A stretch of 64,000 bases of DNA from Fibrobacter sp. (GTDB taxonomy: Bacteria; Fibrobacterota; Fibrobacteria; Fibrobacterales; Fibrobacteraceae), in the NCBI GenBank assembly GCA_017412605.1, contig JAFPWY010000001.1, forward strand, positions 1 through 64,000, written 5' to 3'. The position numbers and the translations under genes are program-made. The notes beneath the pieces were generated by a model. That model worked only from the letters and a program-made list of their open reading frames with translations. It was not told the origin of the DNA and ran no database searches. Of the stretch, positions 7,992 through 16,844 are shown piece after piece. Numbering within the stretch: position 1 is the first letter of the stretch; each line of letters starts with the position of its first letter.

Positions 7992-8936
7992 TTACGGGAG
8001 CAATTCCATAAGGCACTTGGCAAAGCTTTCCGTATCGTCGTTATTGATACGTACCGCCTTGCCGTTATTGACTTCCATGGAGTTCCTATACTCGATCTTG
8101 CAAAGCTCTTCCGGCACCGAACTCGCATAGAGATACTCGTAGGTGCAAGTGGAACCGTTCGCTTCTACGGTCGCCTTGTAGGACGAATAAAGGATATCAC
8201 GGCTGTCATACACGATATCCGAGAATCGGATCGAGACAGTCTGATCGTATGCCGAGATGGTTTCGGAGGTTTTCGTCTTTTCTATAACCGATATTCCGTA
8301 TAATTCGATATCGGACGCGACATGATCGCCACCCTTGGTAAACAGGAACTCGCCATAGGCATTACTCAAATGATCAAACTTGTAATGCGAGAAAAGTTCG
8401 TCATAAATCCACGCCACCATCTGCGTCTCCATATAATCCCATGAATCAAAGGTGTCGTTCTCGATGGACATGCAGTTTTCAGCAATGTTGAAATAGTCGT
8501 TCGAGGAATCTTCTTCACTTTCTTCGTCTTTTACGATGGCACCATCGACAAAATTGTATCCCGACAGCACCTTCCACCGCGCCAGGGGATTTCCGTTCTT
8601 GCCGCCCACCATCACAATTTCCTTAAAGCCATCGCCGCGTGCTTTAATAATCAACGTGTCACCGACGAACTGGTAGTCGTAAACAAGGTCCTGGGCAATT
8701 CCTACGCTCGCAAATGTGGGAACAGGGCCCTGCACATCACATTCTGTCCGGTATTTTATGTGATGTAGCGTAATCGTGTTTTGGTTCCTGTCAATCTCGC
8801 TCGCATAGGCATCCCCTTTGCAGGCTCCACCAACCGCACTAGAACCCTTTTGGGAATCATTCGCCGAAGACGAATCATCGCCACAAGCCAGAAGGAACAA
8901 GCTGCAAACTACAAACAAAAAATTCAATAAACGCAT
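7992..8936 (-). CDS. Lipoprotein of the three-member paralogous family (member 1)
   Basis: 314 aa. Signal peptide and lipobox LLACGDD, then a short Ser-rich linker. The body resembles the two lipoproteins at 15708 and 16845: shared features include a YxFxxDTLxIxxxxxG stretch, a VGGxxGNxxxxW motif, a single 'xxFMxSL'-like helix in the middle and a C-terminal FxxCIxxI/FAKCLMEL ending. Function is unknown; probably displayed on the inner or outer membrane. RBS AAGGA precedes the ATG. Identity between members is only moderate, so the duplications are old. Confidence 0.8.
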   Translation of the reverse strand: MRLLNFLFVVCSLFLLACGDDSSSANDSQKGSSAVGGACKGDAYASEIDRNQNTITLHHIKYRTECDVQGPVPTFASVGIAQDLVYDYQFVGDTLIIKARGDGFKEIVMVGGKNGNPLARWKVLSGYNFVDGAIVKDEESEEDSSNDYFNIAENCMSIENDTFDSWDYMETQMVAWIYDELFSHYKFDHLSNAYGEFLFTKGGDHVASDIELYGISVIEKTKTSETISAYDQTVSIRFSDIVYDSRDILYSSYKATVEANGSTCTYEYLYASSVPEELCKIEYRNSMEVNNGKAVRINNDDTESFAKCLMELLP

Positions 8937-9005
8937 ATAGTTATCCTTGAAAAGGTTTTATGCGTCCAAAAATAGATAATGCGTCTAGATTTTTAGAGGT
9001 GCCCT

Positions 9006-9206
9006 TTACCTATTCCACCCGGAATGCCCTTCGCCGTAATAAACGGAGGCATCCTCGGGTCCAAAGTCATCCGGCCCCGAATCGCGTGGCGAAAGCCATC
9101 CGCGCATTTTCTTGATGCGAGCACGACGTTCTGCAGCAGCTTTGTCAGCGGCGCTGTCTGCAGTCTTGTCGGAAGCAACTTGCTCTTTGTTCGGTGTATC
9201 TGTCAT
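9006..9206 (-). CDS. Small hydrophilic protein of unknown function
   Basis: 66 aa (MTDTPNKEQVASDKTADSAA...). A strong AGGAGG seven bases before the ATG supports expression. The N-terminal half is Ala/Lys/Asp-rich and likely helical (KAAAERRARIKKMRGW); the C-terminal half is Gly/Asp/Pro-rich and ends GYxGxxHSGWNR-like (YYGEGHSGWNR). There is no signal peptide or membrane segment. Not recognised. Confidence 0.65.
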   Translation of the reverse strand: MTDTPNKEQVASDKTADSAADKAAAERRARIKKMRGWLSPRDSGPDDFGPEDASVYYGEGHSGWNR

Positions 9207-9397
9207 GCATCTACCTCCTGTAAGAAGGTCTAATCCCCTATGCTGTCTAAAAATAATTTTTTTTGTTTAATGAGAGTGACGGTATTGCAATTAATTCGTC
9301 ATTTTTGTTAATCCCGTTGTTTCAAAAAAAGCGATTTCCTAATTTGCCCTTCACAGAAAAATCATCTGTGATAAAATAGGAACAAAGGAAATTGAAA

Positions 9398-9889
9398 ATG
9401 AAAAAGATTATTTTAATTCTCACCTTTTTGACTTGCGCAAGTTTCGCACAAACCGGAGTTTTTGTAGCTACCGGTAGAGCATACCACGGAATGGTCGGTG
9501 TAGAACAAACGTTCTTGAACGAACATCTGTCCGTGAACCTCCATTGGCTCGGCTACGATTCCGACTACGATTTCATGGGCGGTCTGGGTGTTGCTTACCG
9601 TTTTAAGGGATTGACCGGCCCGTACGTATTCCACTCCTCTGATTGGCTTGCCGGCCGAGTATCTGATCACAATAAGGATGAATATAATAGATTCAACTAC
9701 TGGCGCTTGGTCTTCGGTTTCGGTTTGCAACATATGTTCACAAAGCACTTTGGCGTCTTCATGGAAACGGGCTTTGAATTCTACGCAGGTGAAGGCGGCT
9801 ACTACACATACCTCGACATAGACGATGGTGGACTCAACAATGACACCATCTTTTTCCCCGTGGCCTTCGGCTTGACGGTACAGTTTTAG
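9398..9889 (+). CDS. Small outer-membrane beta-barrel protein
   Basis: 163 aa. The signal peptide MKKIILILTFLTCASFAQ is followed by alternating aromatic/small residues and a last strand ending VAFGLTVQF, typical of a small barrel. The ATG at 9398 has AAAGGA at 8 nt; an in-frame TTG at 9392 is too close to the RBS. It resembles a group of small barrels in this window (e.g. 13290) in size only. Function unknown. Confidence 0.75.
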   Translation: MKKIILILTFLTCASFAQTGVFVATGRAYHGMVGVEQTFLNEHLSVNLHWLGYDSDYDFMGGLGVAYRFKGLTGPYVFHSSDWLAGRVSDHNKDEYNRFNYWRLVFGFGLQHMFTKHFGVFMETGFEFYAGEGGYYTYLDIDDGGLNNDTIFFPVAFGLTVQF

Positions 9890-9926
9890 ACCTGTTTCGA
9901 ACCAATCAAACAAAAAGCTAGCAAAA

Positions 9927-9955
9927 AGGGCTCCATGCGGAGCCCTATTGTCATT
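9927..9955 (+). terminator. Probable terminator after 9398 gene
   Basis: Perfect stem AGGGCTCC-ATGC-GGAGCCCT, followed after a few bases by ATTTTT. The T run is short. Confidence 0.6.
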
Positions 9956-10043
9956 TTTAGATAAAATAAATTTACACAATACATTTTATTTAATTTTGTA
10001 TATAATATCGTGCACAAACGCTTACCCCAACAAGGAGAAAATA

Positions 10044-11120
10044 ATGCCAAAAACTCATTGCTCACTCGGGCTCATTGCCAATGATGAACAAACCAACAAC
10101 AACTTATTCCAGGCAATCAGCAAAGTCTGCTCGAGCACCTCGACGCCACAGCCGTCGTTTGAAACTGCCAGTCGTAAATACACCCTATTTAACTTAATCG
10201 CTGATGTCGACTTTATAAACTATTCTATATCGACAGATGCCTTTGTCCTCATCATGGATGCGACCAAAAGACCAACAAAAAAAGTGCTGGATTTTCTCTC
10301 ACTTGCCGCAGAAATGAAAGTCTCCAACATTATTGTTTTTTTGGACAATTGCGATACAATCAACGACGCAGAGAAGCTCCAACTTATTGATATGGAAATC
10401 CGTCAACTGTTCTACGAAAACAAACTTGACGATAAGAATATGCCAATTATCTGCGGTTCCTTGAGCAAAGCTCTCGAAGGCCAACAGACATGGCTGGCCA
10501 AAATTACAGAATTCGTCAATGCCTGCGACAAATACATCCAGCCTCCTTTCTTCAAAGATAAGCCTCTCTTTATGCCGATCGAAGACGTCTTCGAAATCTC
10601 TGGCCGTGGCACTGTCGCTACTGGACGCGTCCTACGCGGCACACTGCATTTAAACGATAAAGTTGCATGCGTCGGACATGGCAAAAATGACGAATACTTC
10701 GTTACTGCTATAGAACAGTTCCGCAAGGACATTGACGAGGCCCTGCCGGGCGACAGTGTTGGTGTCCTTCTTCGTGGTGCACAAAGGAAAGACCTTGCAC
10801 GTGGTATGGTCATCGCCACTCCTAATTCCGTCAGTGAACACACCGAATTCAAGGCCAAAATTACCACCCTTACGAAAGATGAAGGCGGACGCCACTCACC
10901 GTTCTTTAACAACTACCGTCCTCAGATTTACTTTTTCACTGACGGTGTAACTGGAACCCTAGAGTTCCCCCCTGAAGTGAATATGGTATTCCCGGGAGAC
11001 GCTTTAACTGCTATCGTGAAACTGAGCGAGCCCTTCGTATTGGAAGCAGGAACCCCATTCGCGGTTCGCGAAGGCGGTCGAACCGTCGGCAAAGGCGTTG
11101 TTATCCAAATAATCAAATAA
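10044..11120 (+). CDS. Degenerate EF-Tu paralogue lacking all GTPase motifs
   Basis: 358 aa. The ATG at 10044 follows AAGGAG; the frame open from 9948 is not needed. It aligns with EF-Tu along its whole length. Residues 3-25 match EF-Tu's P-loop region without gaps, but the loop itself is replaced (GHVDHGKTT becomes ANDEQTNNN; Asn18 in place of the catalytic Lys). Switch I is deleted, which accounts for most of the 36-residue shortfall. DCPGHADY becomes ADVDFINY (the catalytic His is Phe57), and NKCD becomes DNCD. In contrast, domains II-III (about 170-358) are well kept: SGRGTVATGRV, GGRHSPFF, VREGGRTVG. It therefore cannot bind GTP in the usual way but may still bind EF-Tu partners such as tRNA or other factors. 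A TATAAT box is at 10001-10006. Possible roles are a regulator, decoy or chaperone; none is shown by sequence. Confidence 0.9.
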   Translation: MPKTHCSLGLIANDEQTNNNLFQAISKVCSSTSTPQPSFETASRKYTLFNLIADVDFINYSISTDAFVLIMDATKRPTKKVLDFLSLAAEMKVSNIIVFLDNCDTINDAEKLQLIDMEIRQLFYENKLDDKNMPIICGSLSKALEGQQTWLAKITEFVNACDKYIQPPFFKDKPLFMPIEDVFEISGRGTVATGRVLRGTLHLNDKVACVGHGKNDEYFVTAIEQFRKDIDEALPGDSVGVLLRGAQRKDLARGMVIATPNSVSEHTEFKAKITTLTKDEGGRHSPFFNNYRPQIYFFTDGVTGTLEFPPEVNMVFPGDALTAIVKLSEPFVLEAGTPFAVREGGRTVGKGVVIQIIK

Positions 11121-11129
11121 ATCAAGAAA

Positions 11130-11158
11130 AAGAGGCTATATTTCAAATATGGCCTCTT
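11130..11158. promoter_or_regulatory. Palindrome embracing -10 box and start codon of the next gene
   Basis: AAGAGGCTATATTT / AAATATGGCCTCTT forms a 14-bp stem (one G-U pair) with a single central base. The TATATTTC box (11137-11144) and the ATG (11149) lie inside it. It could end the EF-Tu-like transcript and start the next one, although a T run is missing. Confidence 0.5.
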
Positions 11159-12333
11159 CATTGCACCTCTTGCAAAGTACACTCCCCGCACTCCTGTGGG
11201 GAGGTTTTGTGCTTGCTGCCGGGCCGTTTGCCGGTGAAGTTCATGCCGCGGGAGTTGCAGGCGTGTTCGATGCCGGCTGGACAACTGCCTACCAGTCGCA
11301 GGATTCCATCACGCACATGCATCAGCGCTTGCACGCGCTCGGAATGGACGAAGTTGTTTTACAATATGCCGCCGTCGAGGCGACGCACTTGTACTACCCT
11401 TCGCAACTGGACTTTTTGCAGAATACGCAATACAAGAACAACGAGCTTTTCCCCAAGAGCATCGAGGCGGCAAAAGCCGCAAGCACAAGAATTTGGCTCG
11501 GGCTCTACTACAATGGTGAAAACTGGTACACCCCGCCGACTGCCGAGCAGCTTGACACGCTAACATCAAGGAACCAGAAGGTACTTGAAGAAGTCCATTC
11601 GCTATACGGGAACGAGGGCGTCATTGAGGGCGTGTATATTCCACAAGAAATTGCACGTTACTACTGGGACGGCCTGCGCGATGACGCAACTCCGGAAATG
11701 CTCACGGAACACTTTTTGAAGCCGGTCACCGAAGCTGCACAGGCGAAGGGCTGGAAGGTGATGGCGGCCCCGTTCTACAACCAGAACCTGGAAACGCCCG
11801 AGAAGTTGCAATCATTTTTCGAAAAGCTCTTTGCCGCAGGATTCAAGCCCGACATTATCGCTGTGCAGGACGGTGTCGGCGCAAGTGACGCGGGCAAAGC
11901 CCATGCCGAAACCGCGACCGTGGGCAACTACGAACGCTCGGTGGCTGACGCATGCAAGCAATACGGGATAGAATTCTGGATCGACATGGAACTGTTCCGC
12001 ACCGACAATTCACAAGCACTCGCAGACAGCGCAAGAATCTCGGCACAGCTCGATACCGCATACGCCGCAGGTGCCGTGAAAGTCATCGGCTACGATTTGG
12101 CCGTCCTCGGGAACGCGGGCCTCGATTCCCTCGAGAAATGGAAGCTGGAATCGAGCGTAGAGCCGACAACCAGAATTGTACACCGCAAAAATCGCGAGAC
12201 CCGCCGCGCATCCAACGCCCGCGACAAAAAAACGCAGAAACGCGAGCTGTTCCTGAACGGACGTTTACAGAACAACCGCCCACTTGACGAGAATTCGCAA
12301 TACTTCAAGACGAACGGCGCCCAAGTCAAGTAA
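11149..12333 (+). CDS. Secreted DUF4434-like TIM-barrel protein
   Basis: 394 aa. The N-terminal hydrophobic segment (residues 8-33, ending HAAG) looks like a signal peptide. The body (about 40-340) resembles DUF4434-type, glycoside-hydrolase-like barrels: FDAGWTTAYQSQ, VVLQYAAVE, IWLGLYYNG, IEGVYIPQEI, VMAAPFYNQ, IIAVQDGVGA and EFWIDMELF fit successive strands with acidic or aromatic ends. The tail is basic and Arg/Asn-rich (about 345-394). There is no Shine-Dalgarno: TATATTTC lies 5 nt before the ATG, suggesting a leaderless message. Its 3' end overlaps the convergent gene at 12326 by 8 nt. Substrate unknown. Confidence 0.65.
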   Translation: MASSLHLLQSTLPALLWGGFVLAAGPFAGEVHAAGVAGVFDAGWTTAYQSQDSITHMHQRLHALGMDEVVLQYAAVEATHLYYPSQLDFLQNTQYKNNELFPKSIEAAKAASTRIWLGLYYNGENWYTPPTAEQLDTLTSRNQKVLEEVHSLYGNEGVIEGVYIPQEIARYYWDGLRDDATPEMLTEHFLKPVTEAAQAKGWKVMAAPFYNQNLETPEKLQSFFEKLFAAGFKPDIIAVQDGVGASDAGKAHAETATVGNYERSVADACKQYGIEFWIDMELFRTDNSQALADSARISAQLDTAYAAGAVKVIGYDLAVLGNAGLDSLEKWKLESSVEPTTRIVHRKNRETRRASNARDKKTQKRELFLNGRLQNNRPLDENSQYFKTNGAQVK

Positions 12334-13150
12334 GTGTTTTTCTCCTGAAGAACAACTTCTTCAACTTCTGGAAATAGAACTTGGTTTCTTCCACATTAAC
12401 GAAGAACGTGGCGACGCCCACCACAAAGAACATGTTGAAAACAAGCCCGACAATTGCATTGCCGATATAGAAGCCGCCAAACATATGCTCGCGAACGTAT
12501 GCGAAATTGTTCCACAGAATCTGCACGAACGCAACCAGCGCATAGACTTTCAAGACGAGTGAATTCCTCTTGGCTATCGCAAAAATACCCACCGCAATCG
12601 AAACGACCACCAGCGCAATAGAAAACCAGGAAAGCGGCTGCACAAAGCCACTTGCAGTTTTCATAAAGTAGCTCAACAGAATCTTGAACAAATCATTCGC
12701 GCCATCGACAATAAAGATGACCGCACAGAAACGGAGCAAACCAAGGTTCAGGCCACTTTCTTCAACCACCGTCTTCTTCAAACCTATAAAGAACGTCGTG
12801 ATGCAAAGGACAAGGGAAGGGTCCACGAAATTATCGACGAACGCATTCAAAATCACACCGGTTTCCAAGCCCATCGACGAATAGGTATAAGGGATTATCA
12901 CGGCACCAAAAAGCCGCATCGCAATCGAAAGCACGGAGAGAATCATCAGAAAAATAGGAGTCTTTTTAACAAGCGAGGCAATACCCGCAGCAATGCCGAG
13001 CACACCCATCACAATTGAGCCAATATAGCCCGCCATGAGCGACTCGTCCGACATCCCGGCCGCAAGCAGCCGCAACAACAGCCCTGCAATAGTATTCAGC
13101 CCGCTCACGATAAACAAGGCGGAGCAAACACGAAGTAACGATTGGTTCAT
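12326..13150 (-). CDS. Multi-pass membrane protein of unknown function
   Basis: 274 aa, mostly hydrophobic, with about seven to eight predicted membrane helices beginning at residue 8. The two halves look weakly similar (LRVCSALFIVSGLNTIAGLL and LRFCAVIFIVDGANDLFKIL), suggesting an internal duplication. A strong AAGGAGT precedes the ATG. The C-terminus is basic. No transporter signature was recognised. Confidence 0.7.
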   Translation of the reverse strand: MNQSLLRVCSALFIVSGLNTIAGLLLRLLAAGMSDESLMAGYIGSIVMGVLGIAAGIASLVKKTPIFLMILSVLSIAMRLFGAVIIPYTYSSMGLETGVILNAFVDNFVDPSLVLCITTFFIGLKKTVVEESGLNLGLLRFCAVIFIVDGANDLFKILLSYFMKTASGFVQPLSWFSIALVVVSIAVGIFAIAKRNSLVLKVYALVAFVQILWNNFAYVREHMFGGFYIGNAIVGLVFNMFFVVGVATFFVNVEETKFYFQKLKKLFFRRKTLT

Positions 13151-13289
13151 AAGCGGGACTCCTTTTGAACATAAACGTAATAAAAAACGGCCCGGATTTT
13201 ATTCCGGGTCGTATTTTATGGACTAAAATTTACACGTCATTTTTATATTACTTTGAAATCAGGGATTATATATTTACCTTGTAGCTTAT

Positions 13290-13841
13290 ATGAAAAAGGC
13301 CTTCCTCCTCATCATCGCTTTTGCGGGATCCCTGCACGCATCTATCTTCGTTGATTCACGGGTGTTATTTACGCTTTTTACACAACCCGTGCTGAATCTC
13401 GACATTGATAAAACAATTGTACATAACGGGGCCTTGGTCGTTTCTCCGGAATTATCACGGGCACATTACCTTACGGAAGACGGAACCTGGACAGCAGCCT
13501 CTTTAGGGATCGGTTACCGTCAATACTTAACATTCAAAGATGGTCAAATGATTTCGGACCACCTCACCAAAAATTCTTTTTCATTGTTCGGCGGAATTCA
13601 CGCTTTCCCCACCTACCTTTACGTAAGCAGAAACCACAAGGACTACTTCTCGATTGCGCCTGAATTCAGAACCGGTGTACTGAAAGTTTTCAAGACCATG
13701 TTCCAGGCGTCTCTCGGAATAGGCTACAACTTCACCGATTACAACGAAGCGCATCCCTGGAAAAACGCTACCCCGAACACCGCATTTGCCCACGGATTTT
13801 ACTACCGTATCAATTTCTGCATAGGCGGCGGCAATTTTTAA
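13290..13841 (+). CDS. Small outer-membrane protein of unknown function
   Basis: 183 aa. Signal peptide MKKAFLLIIAFAGSLHAS, then beta-strand-like alternation with a C-terminal strand ending GFYYRINFCIGGGNF. No family recognised. A TATATTTA box lies at 13269-13276, about 13 nt before the ATG, and no clear Shine-Dalgarno is present. Confidence 0.68.
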   Translation: MKKAFLLIIAFAGSLHASIFVDSRVLFTLFTQPVLNLDIDKTIVHNGALVVSPELSRAHYLTEDGTWTAASLGIGYRQYLTFKDGQMISDHLTKNSFSLFGGIHAFPTYLYVSRNHKDYFSIAPEFRTGVLKVFKTMFQASLGIGYNFTDYNEAHPWKNATPNTAFAHGFYYRINFCIGGGNF

Positions 13842-13844
13842 CCT

Positions 13845-13879
13845 TCAAAAAATACCCCCGGCCGTCATGGTCGGGGGTA
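13845..13879. terminator. Terminator between convergent 13290 gene and lysC
   Basis: An 8-bp arm TACCCCCG / CGGGGGTA encloses an 11-nt loop; A6 on its left gives a T run for the minus strand, so it mainly fits lysC. Confidence 0.75.
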
Positions 13880-13915
13880 ATAAGCTAGATCCTTCGTGGC
13901 TTCGCCACTCGCGGA

Positions 13916-15238
13916 TTACTTCACAAACGCGCCGTAGATGGCCTTGATGGCCTTCTCGGTATCGGCATCGTCAACACCGGTGATGATGTTGATCTGCGAA
14001 GAACCCTGGTCGATGATGCGGACGTTCACCTTGTTCTCGGCGAGAGCGGTAAACAGCTTCGCGGCAACACCGATCTTGTTCGTCATGCCGTGACCCACGG
14101 TAGCGATGAGCGCGATACCCGGGAACACCTTGATACGGTCGGGGCGCATCTGCTGCGTGATGTCTTCGAGAACCACGTCCTGCACGGCGTCGAGGGCCTT
14201 GGAATCCACGACGATGCTCATGGAGTCGATAGCGCTCGGGCACAGTTCGTAGGAGAGGCCTTCGCTTTCGAGCACGGCGAGCACGCGGCGACCGAAACCG
14301 ACTTCCTTGTTCATCATGGACTTCTCGATGTAGATCATGGAGAAGCCCTTGCGGCCGGCAACGCCCGTAATCGGGAGCTTTGCTTCTTCCGGAGTGGGGC
14401 CGATGATGGTGCCAGCGTCTTCGGGGCGGTTCGTGTTGCGGATGTTGATAGGAATCTTCTTCGCGCGGCACGGAGCGATGGATTCGTCGTGGAGCACGCT
14501 TGCGCCGGAGTAGGCGAGTTCGCGGATTTCGCGGTAGCTCACGTATTCAATGGGCAGCGGATTTTCGACGATGCGCGGGTCTGCCATGAGCATGCCCGAG
14601 ACGTCGGTCCAGTTTTCGTACTTGGCGGCATCGATGCCGTTAGCGAGGATTGCGCCCGTAATGTCGGAGCCGCCACGGCTGAAGGTCTTGACTTCGCCAC
14701 GGAGGTTTGCACCATAGAAGCCCGGCAGCACGTAGAGCTGGTTCTCGTCGGAGAGCGTCTTCGCGATGTCTTCGTAGGTTTTCGGGACAATGCGGTACTT
14801 GTCGTCGAACGTGATCAGCGGGAAGGTGTCGACGAAGTTTGCGCCCAGGTACTTGGCCATGAGGCGTGCGCAGAGGAATTCGCCACGGCTCACGAGGAAG
14901 TCCGTGCTCACGGATTCGGGCTGGTTCTTCAGCTTGTCTTCGAGGCTGTCGAGGTCTTCGGTCAGCTTGTCTTCGAGACCCAGGTCCTTGCAGATTTCGT
15001 CATAGCGCTGACGGATCAGGTTCCACGGCGTCGAAAAGTCGAGGCCCTTGGAGGCGAGGTCGTAGGTGCTGTAGAGGAGGTCGGTAAGCTTCGTCTCTTT
15101 GGGATTGCGCTTGCCGGGGGCGGAAACGACGATGACCTTGCGGTTCTTGTCGGATTCAACGATGGCCTTGATCTTCTTGAACTGGCCGGCATCGGCGACA
15201 GAGCTGCCGCCGAACTTGCATACGATTCTTTGACTCAT
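13916..15238 (-). CDS. lysC: Aspartate kinase
   Basis: 440 aa. Phosphorylates aspartate, the first step of the Lys/Met/Thr pathway. The ATG chosen (MSQRIVCKFGGSSVAD) follows AAAGGA; 14 upstream codons open in frame are ignored. Visible are the kinase signature VCKFGGSSVAD, the catalytic/substrate region (SRGEFLCARLMAKYLG, FSRGGSDITGA) and two C-terminal ACT-type segments (about 310-440) that usually bind feedback amino acids. It is the monofunctional form; no homoserine dehydrogenase domain follows. Product feeds homoserine, the precursor of MetY's substrate. Confidence 0.95.
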   Translation of the reverse strand: MSQRIVCKFGGSSVADAGQFKKIKAIVESDKNRKVIVVSAPGKRNPKETKLTDLLYSTYDLASKGLDFSTPWNLIRQRYDEICKDLGLEDKLTEDLDSLEDKLKNQPESVSTDFLVSRGEFLCARLMAKYLGANFVDTFPLITFDDKYRIVPKTYEDIAKTLSDENQLYVLPGFYGANLRGEVKTFSRGGSDITGAILANGIDAAKYENWTDVSGMLMADPRIVENPLPIEYVSYREIRELAYSGASVLHDESIAPCRAKKIPINIRNTNRPEDAGTIIGPTPEEAKLPITGVAGRKGFSMIYIEKSMMNKEVGFGRRVLAVLESEGLSYELCPSAIDSMSIVVDSKALDAVQDVVLEDITQQMRPDRIKVFPGIALIATVGHGMTNKIGVAAKLFTALAENKVNVRIIDQGSSQINIITGVDDADTEKAIKAIYGAFVK

Positions 15239-15707
15239 TTTTTCCTTTCGGGCCACCAAACCTCTCAGCTTCGAGCGCAATCGCTTTCCTCGCGACCGTC
15301 GTGCCCAAGCCTACCCATCTGGCCAGCCACTTTGGTTTCCGGCGCCCACTAAAAAATCATTTTCAGAAATTTGGCTGCGACTCTTCGTGCAGTTTCGTCA
15401 CTCAAAGTGGTAAAGACTTCCAGTATTCACCACTTTTCGTTCCTGCCTGCACTCGGTCTCGCCAAAATTTCCACTTCAAAGCATTTTTTAGCGGTCGCCT
15501 TATGGTGTCTATGTCTGCGACGGCATTTTACCGCCGCGCGGGGGCAAATTTAGAAAAATGAGGGAAATGCGGCAAGGTTTTTAGCTCCCCGACATGCCCA
15601 AATCGGGACGGATTGGCAAAGCTCCTGCACAAATTGTCATGTATTCTTATGCACTTTAGATAGTTTTATGTTATATTAACAAAAAAAAGATTTAAAAGGA
15701 TTTTTCC
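15239..15707. other. Gene-free region upstream of lysC and the lipoprotein pair
   Basis: No supported gene. The lysC leader on the minus strand was compared with the lysine riboswitch consensus and does not match. A minus-strand open stretch of about 25 codons (roughly 15360-15435) reads like protein (TTLSDETARRVAAKFLKMIF) but has no ATG and stops before lysC. The right end is AT-rich; TATATT at 15672-15677 may belong to the promoter of the lipoprotein at 15708. Confidence 0.5.
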
Positions 15708-16805
15708 ATGAAAAAGGCCCTGTTCGCCATTGCAATTTCACTCGCCTTTGCCGCCTGCGGCGACGACAGCTCTTCCAATGCCAATGACAATTCCTCCACC
15801 GTCATTGACACACCAACCGAAAGCGACAGTTCTTCTGTGGGCAAAAACACGTCCACCGCTGACAGCAATTCCTCTGGCATTGAGAAAGTCATCTCGAAAA
15901 ACGGCGATATCACAATCAATGCTTCGCACAGTATTCTTGTCGATGAAGAGAACCACATTCTGACAATAACTGCCGACGAGAAAAATGCTGATTTGTGCGT
16001 GAAGGATGGCGATACTTATACTTGGAAACCGATGCCGATTTACAAGATCCCTGATTCCGTCAAGTACGAATTCCATAACGACACCCTGATGTTCTTCAAT
16101 ATCCGCAACGGGGAAATAGATAAAAGCGCAGAAGTCCTTGTTGGCGGCGCACCGGGAAATATCTATTCCAAATGGACCTTTACAGGATGCCTGTACTATG
16201 CCGAAACCAAGGAATTAAAATGGTGCGAAGACGACTATACCTACATGCAAGTTTACTTTACGATATCGGAAGATCGCTTTGTCTCTAGCATCTTATGGCA
16301 CTGGGAAAAATATATTACGGACAAGAGCAATTATATAAACTCCGCCTTCATGGAAAGCCTGTACAGTAATTTAAGCGGAATCGATGCGGACATCTACGGT
16401 GCCCTTATCTTTTCCCCAAAAACTTCTTTCGAGGGCGACACCATAGATCACAACACCATTAAAATCATAAATATGAACTCAAAGTCCAAAGATTTTGAAT
16501 TGGGCGGCAAAAAATTTACGGTCGAGATACTCCAAGCCGATTTAAATCTGATCCAAACAGGCTACGACAGGGGTTCCGTAAATATGGAAGTCCAGGTGGA
16601 AGTAACGGACGGCAAAACGACGTGCAATCTTGCCTATCAAAAAAAATACCTGGATGAATCCTTGTGCAAGGCCGAAAATGCAGAATTTTTTAACACCGCT
16701 GATTGGAAAGACGATGATGGCAATGAATTCATCCATGCATACAACTTTGAAAAAAGCAATAACGCCGAATTCAAAAGTTGCATTCAAAGCATCGCCGTTC
16801 AGTAA
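15708..16805 (+). CDS. Lipoprotein of the three-member paralogous family (member 2)
   Basis: 365 aa. Signal and lipobox LAFAACGDDSSS, Ser-rich linker to about residue 65, then a soluble domain. Shared with its neighbour at 16845: YTWKPMPIY versus YTWKTVHIT, KYEFHNDTLMFFNIRNG versus MYEFRNDTLILYDIYNG, VGGAPGNIYSKWTFTGC versus VGGTAGNLYGTWTYTGC, and the ending FKSCIQSIA versus FKQCITGIA. The paired Cys in those motifs may be disulfide bonded in the periplasm. RBS AAAAGGA. Function unknown. Confidence 0.82.
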   Translation: MKKALFAIAISLAFAACGDDSSSNANDNSSTVIDTPTESDSSSVGKNTSTADSNSSGIEKVISKNGDITINASHSILVDEENHILTITADEKNADLCVKDGDTYTWKPMPIYKIPDSVKYEFHNDTLMFFNIRNGEIDKSAEVLVGGAPGNIYSKWTFTGCLYYAETKELKWCEDDYTYMQVYFTISEDRFVSSILWHWEKYITDKSNYINSAFMESLYSNLSGIDADIYGALIFSPKTSFEGDTIDHNTIKIINMNSKSKDFELGGKKFTVEILQADLNLIQTGYDRGSVNMEVQVEVTDGKTTCNLAYQKKYLDESLCKAENAEFFNTADWKDDDGNEFIHAYNFEKSNNAEFKSCIQSIAVQ

Positions 16806-16844
16806 GAACCCTCCCCATTCTAAAAGCTATCCAGATATTCTATC

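Noticed and set aside
14090-15352. 420-codon plus-strand open frame opposite lysC
   Set aside because: Shadow of a clear aspartate kinase; composition HVxDAxxE-type repetitive shadow.
15360-15435. Minus-strand coding-like stretch (TTLSDETARRVAAKFLKMIF)
   Set aside because: No ATG/GTG start in frame and bounded by stops; too short to call.
15239-15560. Lysine riboswitch upstream of lysC
   Set aside because: The conserved core words and five-helix pattern could not be found on the minus strand.
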